DNA from: UBA6770 sp965661115
GTDB lineage: Bacteria; Bacteroidota; Bacteroidia; Flavobacteriales_G; Salibacteraceae
Assembly: GCA_965661115.1 (NCBI GenBank)
Contig: CBFICO010000009.1
Span: 1-45,470 of the forward strand
Reading direction: 5' to 3'
Length of the DNA: 45,470 bases
A program made the translations under genes and the position numbers. How positions within the stretch are numbered: the first letter of the stretch is position 1; each line of letters starts with the position of its first letter. The notes below the pieces were generated by a model. The model searched no databases. It was not told where the DNA came from and saw only the letters and a program-made list of their open reading frames with translations. Shown in pieces: positions 1 through 7,394 of this stretch.

Positions 1-149
1 TTTTTAATAATGGAATATATATCTATGACTGAAACAATATTTGTTTCTTCTGGTATTACTTTTAAATTCTCAGGTGAATTTGAACAGGACGATAAGAATA
101 ATGCACATATTCCAAGTAGAATTATTCCGATTGATTTAATTTTTTTCAT
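1..149 (-). CDS. Lipoprotein, N-terminal part (runs off the window)
   Basis: The first 49 codons of a minus-strand gene that continues beyond base 1. The start ATG (149-147) is preceded by an AGGAGT-like purine stretch. The N-terminus is a typical lipoprotein signal: two lysines, a hydrophobic run, then the lipobox LSSC with the cysteine at about residue 22. After it comes a PEENLK-like region and a segment (IPEETNIVSVIDIYSI) that resembles the opening of Bacteroidota DUF4836-type surface lipoproteins; this family guess rests on a short stretch and is weak. It lies directly downstream of the hairpin site at 212-349 and so appears to be the third cassette of the array. Too short for the supplied ORF length cut-off. 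Confidence 0.7.
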   Translation of the reverse strand, partial: MKKIKSIGIILLGICALFLSSCSNSPENLKVIPEETNIVSVIDIYSIIK

Positions 150-211
150 TTTATACTCCTTTTTAAGTTATTAATTTAATATTGTTTAGTGTTATCCATG
201 TCGTTTCTAAT

Positions 212-349
212 GAACGCTAACGGATAGCGGTATGTTTTTGTTGCCGATTTCGTAGCACTTCACTGTCAAGCCACGATAAAGTTTGAAGCGAGCCACAACC
301 GTTGATTTTAGCACTGGCTCGGCAATAAAATATACCGCATGTTATGGGC
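212..349 (-). repeat. attC-like recombination site between cassettes 2 and 3
   Basis: A folded site 3' of the protease gene. On the minus strand it starts with GCCCATAAC (349-341) and ends with GTTAGCGTTC (221-212). Inside these boxes are two long imperfectly complementary arms, 319-338 and 227-247 (GCGGTAT...TTGCCGA on both, with one extra base and a few mismatches), separated by a ~71-nt loop. The gaps between outer box and arm are asymmetric (2 nt versus 5 nt). Outer boxes, extrahelical bases and total length match integron attC architecture, though the boxes depart from the strict RYYYAAC/GTTRRRY consensus. Confidence 0.72.
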
Positions 350-365
350 TGGTTTTCATCTTCTA

Positions 366-1412
366 TTATTTATATAAGATCAGAAAATTATTTTGTTTAT
401 CTATTTCCCATTTTTTGAATTTATCAAGAAAACTTTTACCACAAAGCAAAGAACCCTCATCAATTATAGCTATCACAACATTATTTAATGTATAGTCACC
501 AATGATAATATTGTTAACCTTAACCTCTTGAGCTTGTATTGTTTGGTTGTTGGCTAAGGTATATTCTGTTTTGTCTAAATAGTTTTCTCTTTTCAAAACC
601 CCATTTAGTAGTAGTTCTCTCTCTGTATCTCTATCAATTATTAAATCACTTGCGCCAGTATCAAATAGGTAGTATTTGGTTACACCCGATATCGTTATTT
701 TAATTTTGTATCCTTGTCCAAAATAGTCAATCAATGGAATAAGACTACGGTATCCTCCTCCTTTTATATCATCAATATTGTAAGTATTTGAGGATTTGAA
801 TCCGGTTTTGTCTTTTAGGGCTTCACCAACACAAGGCATAACAATTTCATTGAAAGACTCACTATTTTCATCCTCTATTTCCAGAATGTCTTTATATGTA
901 TAGCCGGCAGAAAATAATCTATTTATTGCACAGTCGCAATATTCCTCAGCTAATTCGTTTGTCCATATATCTTTATTTTCTAGGTCACTCATTATTTCTT
1001 TTACGCAATTTTTAACTGCAACTTTGTTTTGAAGTTCGGGACTAAACTCAGTACTATTTGAGTATTCTAATTTATAATCTTCATTTATTTTAATATTTCC
1101 ATCAAGGCATTGCATGAGTATTTCCAAATTTTTGTCCTTGAGAAATAAATCGGTCATTTTATTTTCTTTCACTGCGTTTTCTATTTCCCAACTATTAATA
1201 GTCGGAATTAAATTGTCGCATACACATGCACAGTATTTATAAAATTCAATTTCCATACCATTAATGCTCATTAGCTTTTTGTCAGCACCCTTTGTGCAAG
1301 AGGATATAAATTCGCTCCTTTTTCCTAATGAAACACCGTCCTGTGTTTTCACAACCTGTGCGGCACAATGAAGGATTAATGTCATTAAATAAATGATTAT
1401 CAAATATTTCAT
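366..1412 (-). CDS. Secreted retropepsin-like aspartic protease
   Basis: A 348-aa exported protein. Residues 1-19 form a signal peptide (hydrophobic run ending CAAQ). Residues 35-200 are an unknown domain with many cysteines, including CACVC near 61-65 and CDC near 159-161. The C-terminal ~120 residues are a retropepsin-type (clan AA) aspartic protease: flap-side hydrophobics, the catalytic motif FDTGAS at about 250-255, and a C-terminal LCGKSFLDKF that corresponds to the family's LG-x-x-FL motif. Such single-domain proteases probably act as dimers. Substrate unknown. It is the gene of cassette 2, flanked by attC-like sites at 212-349 and 1464-1600, and reads in the same direction as its neighbours, as cassette genes usually do. 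Confidence 0.75.
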   Translation of the reverse strand: MKYLIIIYLMTLILHCAAQVVKTQDGVSLGKRSEFISSCTKGADKKLMSINGMEIEFYKYCACVCDNLIPTINSWEIENAVKENKMTDLFLKDKNLEILMQCLDGNIKINEDYKLEYSNSTEFSPELQNKVAVKNCVKEIMSDLENKDIWTNELAEEYCDCAINRLFSAGYTYKDILEIEDENSESFNEIVMPCVGEALKDKTGFKSSNTYNIDDIKGGGYRSLIPLIDYFGQGYKIKITISGVTKYYLFDTGASDLIIDRDTERELLLNGVLKRENYLDKTEYTLANNQTIQAQEVKVNNIIIGDYTLNNVVIAIIDEGSLLCGKSFLDKFKKWEIDKQNNFLILYK

Positions 1413-1463
1413 ATTCTTTCTTGAAATTCTTAGCTATACCTTTAATTTTTCTCCATTAAACTT

Positions 1464-1600
1464 GCCCATAACGCCCCGCAGCTAAAACAAGTGCGGAACT
1501 AAATGTGTTAAACTTCGGGTTATCTGTTTCGGTTATTCGTGGCATACTGTTTCAAATTTACGCTTTCCTAGCATTTGTTTTGTAGCTGCTGTTATACTTA
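1464..1600 (-). repeat. attC-like recombination site between cassettes 1 and 2
   Basis: On the minus strand the site runs from TAAGTATAAC (1600-1591) to GTTATGGGC (1472-1464). The inner arms are 1571-1589 and 1478-1494: both read GCAGCTA...AAACAA-TGC when aligned, with two extra bases and one mismatch in one arm. The box-to-arm gaps are 1 nt and 5 nt, the same asymmetry seen at 212-349. The first box overlaps the stop codon of the 132-aa gene. Length 137 bp. Confidence 0.72.
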
Positions 1601-1996
1601 GTTTAATTCTTCAGTTTCCAAACTTTCAATGTTCAGTTTAAATACTCTTAGTTGATTACTTCTATTATGACTCACAAATCGAATTTCTACATTTTGGTTG
1701 TCCGCAGATGATTGATGCAGCCCTTCTGTCCAAGTTACATTATCAACCTCATCCAAAATATGATTCTCCGATTTAAGTTTAATGTTGTAAACAGAAATTC
1801 CACAACCACTTATTATTACATATTCTTCATTTTGAAGGATTAGGGCGTAATCAGGGTCTCCGCAGTGGCTTGTAATAAACTTGTCATTCTTGTCGAAGTC
1901 ATTCAAATTCTTAGAGGAACGTTTGTCTTTCAAGTATACATTTTCGTAGATAGAATATACTTTGTAATTTTTGCTTTCAGATAAGTATCGGAGCAT
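1598..1996 (-). CDS. Hypothetical cassette protein
   Basis: A 132-aa protein that I do not recognise. It has no signal peptide and no membrane segment. It is rich in charged and polar residues (acidic/Asn/Lys-rich), with alternating beta-like stretches such as YALILQNEEYVIISGCGISVYNIKL, shortened here to the pattern of paired short strands, so a small beta-rich cytosolic fold is plausible. The ATG at 1996 sits only ten bases inside the cassette border GTTATACTTA (2016-2007), and its TAA stop lies in the first box of the downstream attC-like site. Such tight packing between recombination sites is typical of integron cassette genes, many of which are unknowns. Confidence 0.6.
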   Translation of the reverse strand: MLRYLSESKNYKVYSIYENVYLKDKRSSKNLNDFDKNDKFITSHCGDPDYALILQNEEYVIISGCGISVYNIKLKSENHILDEVDNVTWTEGLHQSSADNQNVEIRFVSHNRSNQLRVFKLNIESLETEELN

Positions 1997-2006
1997 GATT
2001 GAGAAT

Positions 2007-2038
2007 TAAGTATAACTTGGGGATAACACAACTTATCC
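2007..2038 (-). other. Outer boundary of the cassette array
   Basis: On the minus strand the array begins with GTTATACTTA (2016-2007), the box complementary to the first box of the next site (1591-1600). Immediately outside it is a short hairpin, GGATAA/TTATCC (2021-2026 and 2033-2038, 6-nt loop), followed by the 3' end of the Sua5-family gene. No long second arm like those of the two inner sites can be seen here, so this may be an attI-like or secondary insertion site rather than a full attC. No integrase gene is adjacent. Confidence 0.45.
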
Positions 2039-2079
2039 GTTTTTAAACGTTTGTAAATGGTTAAAATTAGCTCTTAAAT

Positions 2080-2709
2080 TCATATTCCATACTCATCCAA
2101 ACTACCCAAACCTTCTCGGATAATTTCTACCTCATCGTCGGTGCAATCTAAAATGGTGGAAGGGATGTTGTTTCCATAACCGCCATCAATCACCATATTC
2201 ACCTTGCCTTTAAAATTCTCAAAAAGTATATTGGGGTCGGTAGTGTATTCCAAAATTTCATCATCGTTTACCACCGAGGTGGTTACCAAAGGTCGCCCGA
2301 GTTGCCTTACAATTTCTCGTGGAATCATATTATCAGGAATACGGAGACCGATGGTTTTCTTTTTGTTTTTAAAGAGCTTAGGTACTTGGTTAGTGGCGTT
2401 CAGAATAAAAGTAAAAGGACCCGGCAAGGTTTTTTTCATCACTTTGTAAATGTTGGTGGGTACTTTGGCGTAATCGGCTACATTGCTTAAATCGTAAGCA
2501 ACTAAAGCAAATTTGGCGTCCTTTAGTTTTACATTTTTGAGCTGAGCCACCTTTTCTAATGCTTTGGCATGGGTAGCATCGCAACCTAAACCGTAAACGG
2601 TGTCAGTAGGGTAGATGATAACGCCTCCATTTTCAAGGCATTTTACAACAGTTTCAACATCGTAAACATCTGGCGAATCTGGGTTTATTCTTATGTACTC
2701 GGTTTGCAT
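2080..2709 (-). CDS. Sua5/YciO/YrdC family, threonylcarbamoyl-AMP synthase-like
   Basis: A 209-aa cytosolic protein of the YrdC fold. The N-terminal part has the family hallmark GGVIIYPTDTVYGLGCDA (about 29-46), then the KTIGLRIPDN motif and the C-terminal IPSTILDCT-xxx-EIIREG motif, all typical of enzymes that make threonylcarbamoyl-adenylate for tRNA t6A37. There is no C-terminal Sua5 extension. The usual basic KxR element after the first helix is weak (LKNVKLKDAKF), so a YciO-type function cannot be excluded. It ends in TGA, showing that TGA is a normal stop in this genome. It lies next to the cassette array border. Confidence 0.8.
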   Translation of the reverse strand: MQTEYIRINPDSPDVYDVETVVKCLENGGVIIYPTDTVYGLGCDATHAKALEKVAQLKNVKLKDAKFALVAYDLSNVADYAKVPTNIYKVMKKTLPGPFTFILNATNQVPKLFKNKKKTIGLRIPDNMIPREIVRQLGRPLVTTSVVNDDEILEYTTDPNILFENFKGKVNMVIDGGYGNNIPSTILDCTDDEVEIIREGLGSLDEYGI

Positions 2710-3137
2710 AGGTTAAAGGTAGGTATTTCCAATTACAGCGCAACCTAAATTTTCTACCTCTTTATTAAGTGATGGATTAGTTACTTGTCTCCCCTCCTTT
2801 GGGAGGGGTGTCCGCCGCTGCAGACGGGGAGGGGGCTAATTTAATTTATCATTACCCCTTCCGTCTCGTTCCTCGCCACCTTCCCCGGAGGGGGAAGGAT
2901 ATTAAAGTACTTGTATTGGAAGGTTCAAATTCTTTAAATGTAGCAGAAGCTCCTAATCCCCTCCTTAGGGAGGGGTGCCGCCGGCGGGGAGGGGATTAAT
3001 TTAATTTGTCATAACCCCTTACGACTCGTTCCTCGCCACCTTCCCCTCAGGGAAGGATTGGAATTTCTATGCGTTGAACGGTTCTACAAAGCGTTAGCTT
3101 AGTATAGCATAAAGTGTATTTTACAGAGCCAAAAAAC
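2710..3137. repeat. Intergenic region with two GC-rich palindromic repeat copies
   Basis: No gene is supported. Two related units, 2791-2900 and 2958-3058, each contain a hairpin of the CCCCTCC/GGGAGGGG type, a GCCG-rich loop, a second GGGGAGGGG run, a short AT stretch (TTAATTTAATTTRTCAT), then a CTCGTTCCTCGCCACCTTCCCC/GGGGAAGG hairpin. The units are about 167 bp apart and diverged. They are far GC-richer than flanking DNA. Related fragments occur near 4950-5008 and 6190-6230. Confidence 0.7.
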
Positions 3138-3794
3138 CTACTGATTCCCCTTCTTGTAATCGGCTAGGAATTTTTCTAAGCCAATATCGGTAAGTGGGTG
3201 ATTCAACAAGCCTACAATTGAAGATAGTGGACCCGTCATTACATCAGCACCAATTTCAGCGCAGTTAATTACGTGCATGGTGTGACGCACAGAAGCCGCC
3301 AATATTTGCGTGTCGTATAAGTAGTTATCGTATATACCTCTAATCTGTGCAATTAGGTCCAATCCGTTAGTTGAAACGTCGTCTAACCTTCCTATAAATG
3401 GAGAAACATAAGTTGCACCTGCTTTTGCTGCTAACAAGGCTTGTCCTGCAGAAAAAATCAGCGTACAGTTTGTTTTAATGCCTTGGTTGGAGAAATATTT
3501 TAGCGCTTTTACTCCGTCTTTAATCATTGGAATTTTAACCACGATATTTTCGTGTAATTCAGCCAAAGCTTCACCTTCTCTAACCATACCTTCAAAGTCG
3601 GTAGAAATGACTTCGGCACTTACGTCACCGTCAACTATTTTGCAAATGTCAACATAGTGTTTAAGGATGTTGTCGTGACCTGTAATTCCTTCTTTAGCCA
3701 TCAGCGAAGGGTTAGTGGTTACGCCGTCTAACACGCCTAATGCTTCTGCTTCTCTAATTTGGTCAAGATTTGCTGTATCGATAAAAAATTTCAT
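3138..3794 (-). CDS. tal: Transaldolase, short (TalC/FSA-like) type
   Basis: A 218-aa class I aldolase of the pentose phosphate pathway, small decameric subfamily (usual length 210-220). Landmarks: catalytic Asp6 in FIDTAN, the TTNPS motif with Asn28, the Schiff-base lysine Lys87 in VVKIPM, and the ATYVSPFIGRLDD strand. Most members annotated this way transfer dihydroxyacetone between sugar phosphates; some are fructose-6-phosphate aldolases, and the sequence alone does not settle which. It has its own promoter (3821-3851). A second transaldolase-fold protein, fused to CBS domains, lies at 39650. Confidence 0.88.
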   Translation of the reverse strand: MKFFIDTANLDQIREAEALGVLDGVTTNPSLMAKEGITGHDNILKHYVDICKIVDGDVSAEVISTDFEGMVREGEALAELHENIVVKIPMIKDGVKALKYFSNQGIKTNCTLIFSAGQALLAAKAGATYVSPFIGRLDDVSTNGLDLIAQIRGIYDNYLYDTQILAASVRHTMHVINCAEIGADVMTGPLSSIVGLLNHPLTDIGLEKFLADYKKGNQ

Positions 3795-3820
3795 GCTGAA
3801 TTTGCTTTTAAATTGAGCGC

Positions 3821-3851
3821 CAAAAGTACTTCAGCTAAGAGCAGGGTCAAA
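3821..3851 (-). promoter_or_regulatory. Promoter of the transaldolase gene
   Basis: On the minus strand: TTTG (3851-3848), 19-nt spacer, TACTTTTG (3828-3821). This matches both elements of the Bacteroidota housekeeping promoter (-33 TTTG, -7 TAnnTTTG), the best two-element match in the window. The start codon follows 26 nt later. Confidence 0.75.
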
Positions 3852-3902
3852 GAAAAAACCATCAACAAGTTATGCACGGGTTAAAGGATGAAAGGGAGAC
3901 TT

Positions 3903-4532
3903 TTAAGGTTTCGTCTGAAGTTTACTCTTTATGATTTTCGTAAGCTCCTCAACTCCCTTTTCAAAAGAGATATTATTGTCAACAAACAGGTTGCAATCAG
4001 AGCGATAGGACAGTAGGTAGTTCTGATAGGCTGGCATTACGTGATGGTTCCATTGATACAAGATTTGCTCTTTTGAGTAGCCTCTTTCTTTTATGTCCCT
4101 TGCTAACCTTCTGCGCAGCATTTCGTCTTCTTCAACATCTATAAAAACCATAAAATCTAAAAACCTGCGCACGACTTTGGAATGAAAGACGAAGAGTCCT
4201 TCAATGATGAGTATTGGAGCAGGCTCGATAGTGATTTCTTTTGCCGAATTCGCGTCGTTATTAAACGTGTATTCTGTTTTGGTAATGCTATTCCCATGTT
4301 GAAAATCGCTTAGGTGACGCTCCAACAAACTCCAATCAATACATTGCGGTAAATCGAAATTTACTTCTCCGTTTTCATCTCGAGGTTGATCTTCAATAGG
4401 CTTGTAATAATCGTCTTGACTCAGCAATGCAATTTGTTCAGGTTTAAAATTGCTGCGCAATGAGCGGATAATACTTGTTTTACCACTTCCGCTGCCACCG
4501 GCTATTCCTATTATGTAGGGTTTGTGTTGCAT
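3903..4532 (-). CDS. udk: Uridine kinase
   Basis: A 209-aa nucleoside kinase that phosphorylates uridine/cytidine in pyrimidine salvage. The Walker A P-loop GIAGGSGSGKTS is near the N-terminus, followed by LSQDDYYK (catalytic/substrate Asp region), NFDLPQCID, IIEGLFVF, and the lid RRLARDIKERG. Length fits the family. I place the start at the ATG 4532; the longer reading begins with a TTG two codons upstream and is less likely. A TAATTTTG -7 element lies at 4570-4563, giving a leader of about 25-30 nt. Confidence 0.88.
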   Translation of the reverse strand: MQHKPYIIGIAGGSGSGKTSIIRSLRSNFKPEQIALLSQDDYYKPIEDQPRDENGEVNFDLPQCIDWSLLERHLSDFQHGNSITKTEYTFNNDANSAKEITIEPAPILIIEGLFVFHSKVVRRFLDFMVFIDVEEDEMLRRRLARDIKERGYSKEQILYQWNHHVMPAYQNYLLSYRSDCNLFVDNNISFEKGVEELTKIIKSKLQTKP

Positions 4533-4562
4533 GTTCAAATTTTTGATTGATCAATGAGTTTG

Positions 4563-4570
4563 CAAAATTA
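4563..4570 (-). promoter_or_regulatory. -7 element of the uridine kinase promoter
   Basis: TAATTTTG on the minus strand, a perfect TAnnTTTG, 30 nt before the ATG at 4532. No good -33 element is visible. Confidence 0.5.
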
Positions 4571-4674
4571 AATGTCCAACTTTATTGTGACTAATTTTAT
4601 TGAAACGGCACCTAAATTAAAGCATGAGATTCCCTTTTTCAAGGGAATGACGAACTGTTTAGAATTCAGTCATA

Positions 4675-4780
4675 AAAAAAGGGTAAGCTACTTTTATCGC
4701 ACCGCTACAACCACCTACCCTTGCTACCTTCCGGTCCTGGGGGAATTCAGCAGGAGCTGGTCGTAAAAGACTTACCCGGC
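4675..4780 (-). ncRNA. ffs: Small SRP RNA (4.5S type)
   Basis: The minus strand carries the conserved SRP RNA core CAGGACCGGAAGGTAGCAAG (4737-4718), the helix 8 domain that binds Ffh. The outer helix closes with GGGTAAG near 4778-4772 pairing with CTTACCC near 4687-4681. A run of seven T follows (4680-4674) and serves as terminator. A perfect -7 element TACTTTTG (4790-4783) lies just upstream. The RNA targets ribosomes making membrane and secreted proteins to the translocon. Ends are set from the structure and are approximate. Confidence 0.92.
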
Positions 4781-4782
4781 GG

Positions 4783-4790
4783 CAAAAGTA
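4783..4790 (-). promoter_or_regulatory. -7 element of the SRP RNA promoter
   Basis: TACTTTTG on the minus strand, a perfect TAnnTTTG a few bases before the predicted 5' end of the SRP RNA. This supports use of the Bacteroidota consensus elsewhere in the window. Confidence 0.7.
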
Positions 4791-5035
4791 ATAATTGAAA
4801 GCGAAGAGCGAAGGTTTGTTGGATAAAAATGTGAAGGTGGATATTTATCGTAACGTCATTCCCGAGAGCCATAAGGCGAGTCGGGAATCTAAATTATTCT
4901 TTAGGAAAAATCACTGGTGTAGTCAAAAAAGTGACTGTAGATTAACTTCACTGCCTGCCGTTAAGCAGGGGTCTCTTTCCCGGCCACCTTCCCCAAGGGG
5001 GAAGGATACATTAGGTTATGAATTATTGATATACG

Positions 5036-6049
5036 CTAAATAATATTCACCTCGCGTTCCAAGGTAATACCGAACTTATCTTCAATGTCTTCTATGATGT
5101 TTTCAGATAAATCGAAGATTTCTTGACCTCGCGTGTTTTGATAATTCACCAACACCAACGCCTGTTTTTTATGAATTCCAAAACGGTCGTCAAAAGTTTT
5201 ACCCTTCCAACCAGCGGTTTCAATTAACCAACCAGCAGGAACCTTTACTAAACCTTCTCCTACATTATAGTTTGGGGCTTCGGGATACTTTTTCAACAAA
5301 TTAGTAACCACTTCTTGCGGTACTACAGGGTTTTTGAAGAAGCTACCTGCATTTCCAATTTGAGCTGGGTCGGGCAACTTGGATTGCCGGATACGAATCA
5401 CAGCATCGCTCACATCTTTTATTGTGGGCGACTGAATATTATGCAATTCTAGTTCTTGCTCTATTGCACCATAAGAGGTATTGAGCTTGGTATTCTTGGA
5501 GAGTTTAAGGGTTACGTTTAAAATAATCGCCTTCCCTTTAAGGGACTTTTTAAATATACTTGAGCGGTAACCAAAATCGCAGGTTTTACTATCAAAAGTT
5601 TCAACTGTGTTTTCCTCCGGTAGCCAAGCTTCTAACGAATGAAAAACGTCTTTTAATTCCACCCCATAAGCTCCTATATTTTGCATGGGGGCAGCACCAA
5701 CCGAGCCTGGAATCAACGACATGTTTTCAATGCCAGACCAGTTATTTTCAACGCACCAAATCAAGGTATTGTGCCACACTTCTCCGGCACCAATTTTAAG
5801 TAAAACGCGATCTTCCGTTTCTTCAACTATGGTTTTGCCCATAAGATCCAACTTGGTAACCAAGCCATCAAAATTGCGCGTAAGTAAAACATTGCTGCCA
5901 CCGCCTAGAGGTAGTTTGTTTTCGGAAGCATAATTAGCGTACAATTCTTGTAATTCTTCTAGGTTGTTAACCTTGGCAAATAGTTTTGCCTTAGCGTCAA
6001 TTCCAAAAGTATTGAAGGGTTTTAGCGCAAAATTTTCAAACGTTTTCAT
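5036..6049 (-). CDS. murB: UDP-N-acetylenolpyruvoylglucosamine reductase
   Basis: A 337-aa FAD enzyme that reduces UDP-GlcNAc-enolpyruvate to UDP-MurNAc in cytosolic peptidoglycan synthesis. FAD-binding features: LPLGGGSNVLL (about 47-57), IPGSVGAAPMQNIGAYG (about 112-128). The catalytic region includes FGYRSSIFK (Arg) and GNAGSFFKNP (catalytic Ser near 235). The long form with the E. coli-type insertion fits its length. A TACCTTCG element lies upstream at 6077-6070, 20 nt before the ATG, and is a one-mismatch match to TAnnTTTG. Confidence 0.93.
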   Translation of the reverse strand: MKTFENFALKPFNTFGIDAKAKLFAKVNNLEELQELYANYASENKLPLGGGSNVLLTRNFDGLVTKLDLMGKTIVEETEDRVLLKIGAGEVWHNTLIWCVENNWSGIENMSLIPGSVGAAPMQNIGAYGVELKDVFHSLEAWLPEENTVETFDSKTCDFGYRSSIFKKSLKGKAIILNVTLKLSKNTKLNTSYGAIEQELELHNIQSPTIKDVSDAVIRIRQSKLPDPAQIGNAGSFFKNPVVPQEVVTNLLKKYPEAPNYNVGEGLVKVPAGWLIETAGWKGKTFDDRFGIHKKQALVLVNYQNTRGQEIFDLSENIIEDIEDKFGITLEREVNII

Positions 6050-6366
6050 GGTGCTGTTGTGCGTTTAAACGAAGGTAGAATTAAGCTAGAAGGGCAGCGT
6101 TTTTTGCTCCGAGACTTATTATCTAGCTGTTGTTTAAAACGTGCTGGTTGTATGCTTAAAATTTCATTAGTCTATCGTCATTCATAAGAGATAATCTGCC
6201 GGGAGGCAGTGAGGAACGAAAAGTTGGGAGGCTCTTTTAATATTAGATTCACTTTCTTGTAATTTGAGATTCCCTGTCCGTCCGTCAGGCGGGCGCACAG
6301 AAGTTTCAGTACGATTTTTCATTGAAAAATCTATTCAACTAATCTTGCGGAATGACGATATTCGAA
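6050..6366. other. Intergenic region with small inverted repeats
   Basis: No gene is supported. It holds the murB promoter region (TACCTTCG, 6077-6070 minus), a CTGCC/GGCAG hairpin near 6199-6212, a GC-rich stretch (CCGTCCGTCAGGCGGGC) near 6277-6295, and a perfect 9-bp inverted repeat GATTTTTCA/TGAAAAATC (6313-6331, 1-nt loop). None is followed by a clear T-run, so I do not call a terminator. Confidence 0.5.
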
Positions 6367-7305
6367 CTAATAACTAGTTGTTCTGTAGGTCTGTTCATCT
6401 TCTTCTTCGAGCATACTCAAGTAGCTTTTGTATCTCGATTCTGCAATTTCGCCGTTTCTGGCGGATTCCATAACAGCGCAATGAGGTTCGTTAACGTGCT
6501 GGCAATCGTTGAACTTACAATCTTCCAATACGGCACGCATTTCAATAAAGTAGTGGGATAGTTCTCTTTTGTCGATATCAATAATTCCAAAACCTCTTAT
6601 GCCTGGAGTATCAATTATATCCGCTTCAAAAGAAAGGTGATGCATCTCAGCAAAAGTTGTAGTGTGTTTTCCTTGGCGGTGATAATCAGAAATTTCTCCA
6701 GTACTTAATTCCAAATCTGGGTCAAGGGCGTTTACTAATGAAGATTTTCCAGTTCCCGAATGACCAGCCAACATAGTTGTTTTGCCTGACATTACTTCTT
6801 TTACGTCTTTCAGATTTACATTTTCGGTTACCGAAACTTGCAAGCATTTGTAACCAATTTTAGAGTAAGTATTCAGCCATTTTTCCAATAGTGGTCCGTC
6901 TTCTTCTGTTAGTAAATCGGCTTTATTAAAAACCAAAATGGGTTCAATATGATAGGCTTCAGCGCTAATAAGAACTCTATCAACAAAACCGAATGTAGTA
7001 AGCGGATCTTTTAGTGTTACAAATACCAACACTTGGTCAATGTTAGATGCTAGGATATGCCCACGTTTGGAGAGATTGATTGATTTACGTATGATGTAAT
7101 TGTCTCTAGTGTGTAGTTTTTTTATGAGTCCTTCTTCTTCGGAAATCAAATCAAAATCGACCCAATCGCCAACTGCTACGGGGTTCGTTGAACGAATTCC
7201 TTTGGTTCTGAAGTTACCTTTTACGGTGCAATTGTAAATTGAATTGTCTTCCGTACGAACCAAATTATTCGAAGTGCCTGTACTCTTTATTACTCTGCCA
7301 GTCAT
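6367..7305 (-). CDS. rsgA: Ribosome small subunit-dependent GTPase A
   Basis: A 312-aa circularly permuted GTPase that helps late 30S subunit maturation. An N-terminal OB-fold (about 1-75) precedes the permuted G motifs: G4 FNKADLL, then G1 GHSGTGKSS, then G3 DTPGIRGFG; the C-terminal zinc knuckle is C-x4-C-x-H-x5-C (CKFNDCQHVNEPHC). The N-terminus MTGRVIKSTG fits the family exactly, so the ATG at 7305 is right, although a perfect -7 element TACTTTTG ends only five bases before it; the mRNA is probably leaderless. Divergent from gldA. Confidence 0.92.
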   Translation of the reverse strand: MTGRVIKSTGTSNNLVRTEDNSIYNCTVKGNFRTKGIRSTNPVAVGDWVDFDLISEEEGLIKKLHTRDNYIIRKSINLSKRGHILASNIDQVLVFVTLKDPLTTFGFVDRVLISAEAYHIEPILVFNKADLLTEEDGPLLEKWLNTYSKIGYKCLQVSVTENVNLKDVKEVMSGKTTMLAGHSGTGKSSLVNALDPDLELSTGEISDYHRQGKHTTTFAEMHHLSFEADIIDTPGIRGFGIIDIDKRELSHYFIEMRAVLEDCKFNDCQHVNEPHCAVMESARNGEIAESRYKSYLSMLEEEDEQTYRTTSY

Positions 7306-7310
7306 TACTG

Positions 7311-7318
7311 CAAAAGTA
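7311..7318 (-). promoter_or_regulatory. -7 element of rsgA, very close to the start codon
   Basis: TACTTTTG on the minus strand, then CAGTA, then the ATG. With the usual distance from this element to the first transcribed base, transcription would begin at or next to the start codon. Confidence 0.65.
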
Positions 7319-7381
7319 GGTTTTGATAAACCATCTAATAACAGATGTTAAGGATAAGTGGCAGAAGCGTTTTGCTTGCGT

Positions 7382-7389
7382 TACATTTG
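7382..7389 (+). promoter_or_regulatory. -7 element of gldA, very close to the start codon
   Basis: TACATTTG, then CCCGC, then ATG (7395). A perfect TAnnTTTG that falls inside the longer upstream reading of the ORF, which is why the start is set at 7395. Confidence 0.65.
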
Positions 7390-7394
7390 CCCGC

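Larger units (their letters stand above)
4533..5035. other. Intergenic region: SRP RNA plus palindromic repeats
   Basis: Besides the SRP RNA (4675-4780) this stretch holds short inverted repeats of the ATTCCC/GGGAATGACG kind at about 4629-4652 and 4854-4890 (the latter CGTCATTCCCGA with TCGGGAAT), and a GC-rich fragment at 4950-5008 with CCTTCCCC/GGGGGAAGG like the units at 2791-3058. No protein gene is supported. Confidence 0.6.

Noticed and set aside
283..495. Plus-strand 70-aa open frame over the cassette site
   Set aside because: It covers one arm of the attC-like hairpin and the 3' end of the protease gene on the other strand, and has no family-like sequence.
2799..2999. Plus-strand 66-aa open frame
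   Set aside because: It is made of the GC-rich repeat units and is Pro/Arg/Gly-rich by composition only.
4572..5043. Plus-strand open frames of 64 and 82 aa
   Set aside because: They overlap the SRP RNA on the other strand and the palindromic repeats, with no protein-like features.
6313..6331. Possible rsgA terminator
   Set aside because: The 9-bp inverted repeat has only a one-base loop and no following T-run on the minus strand.
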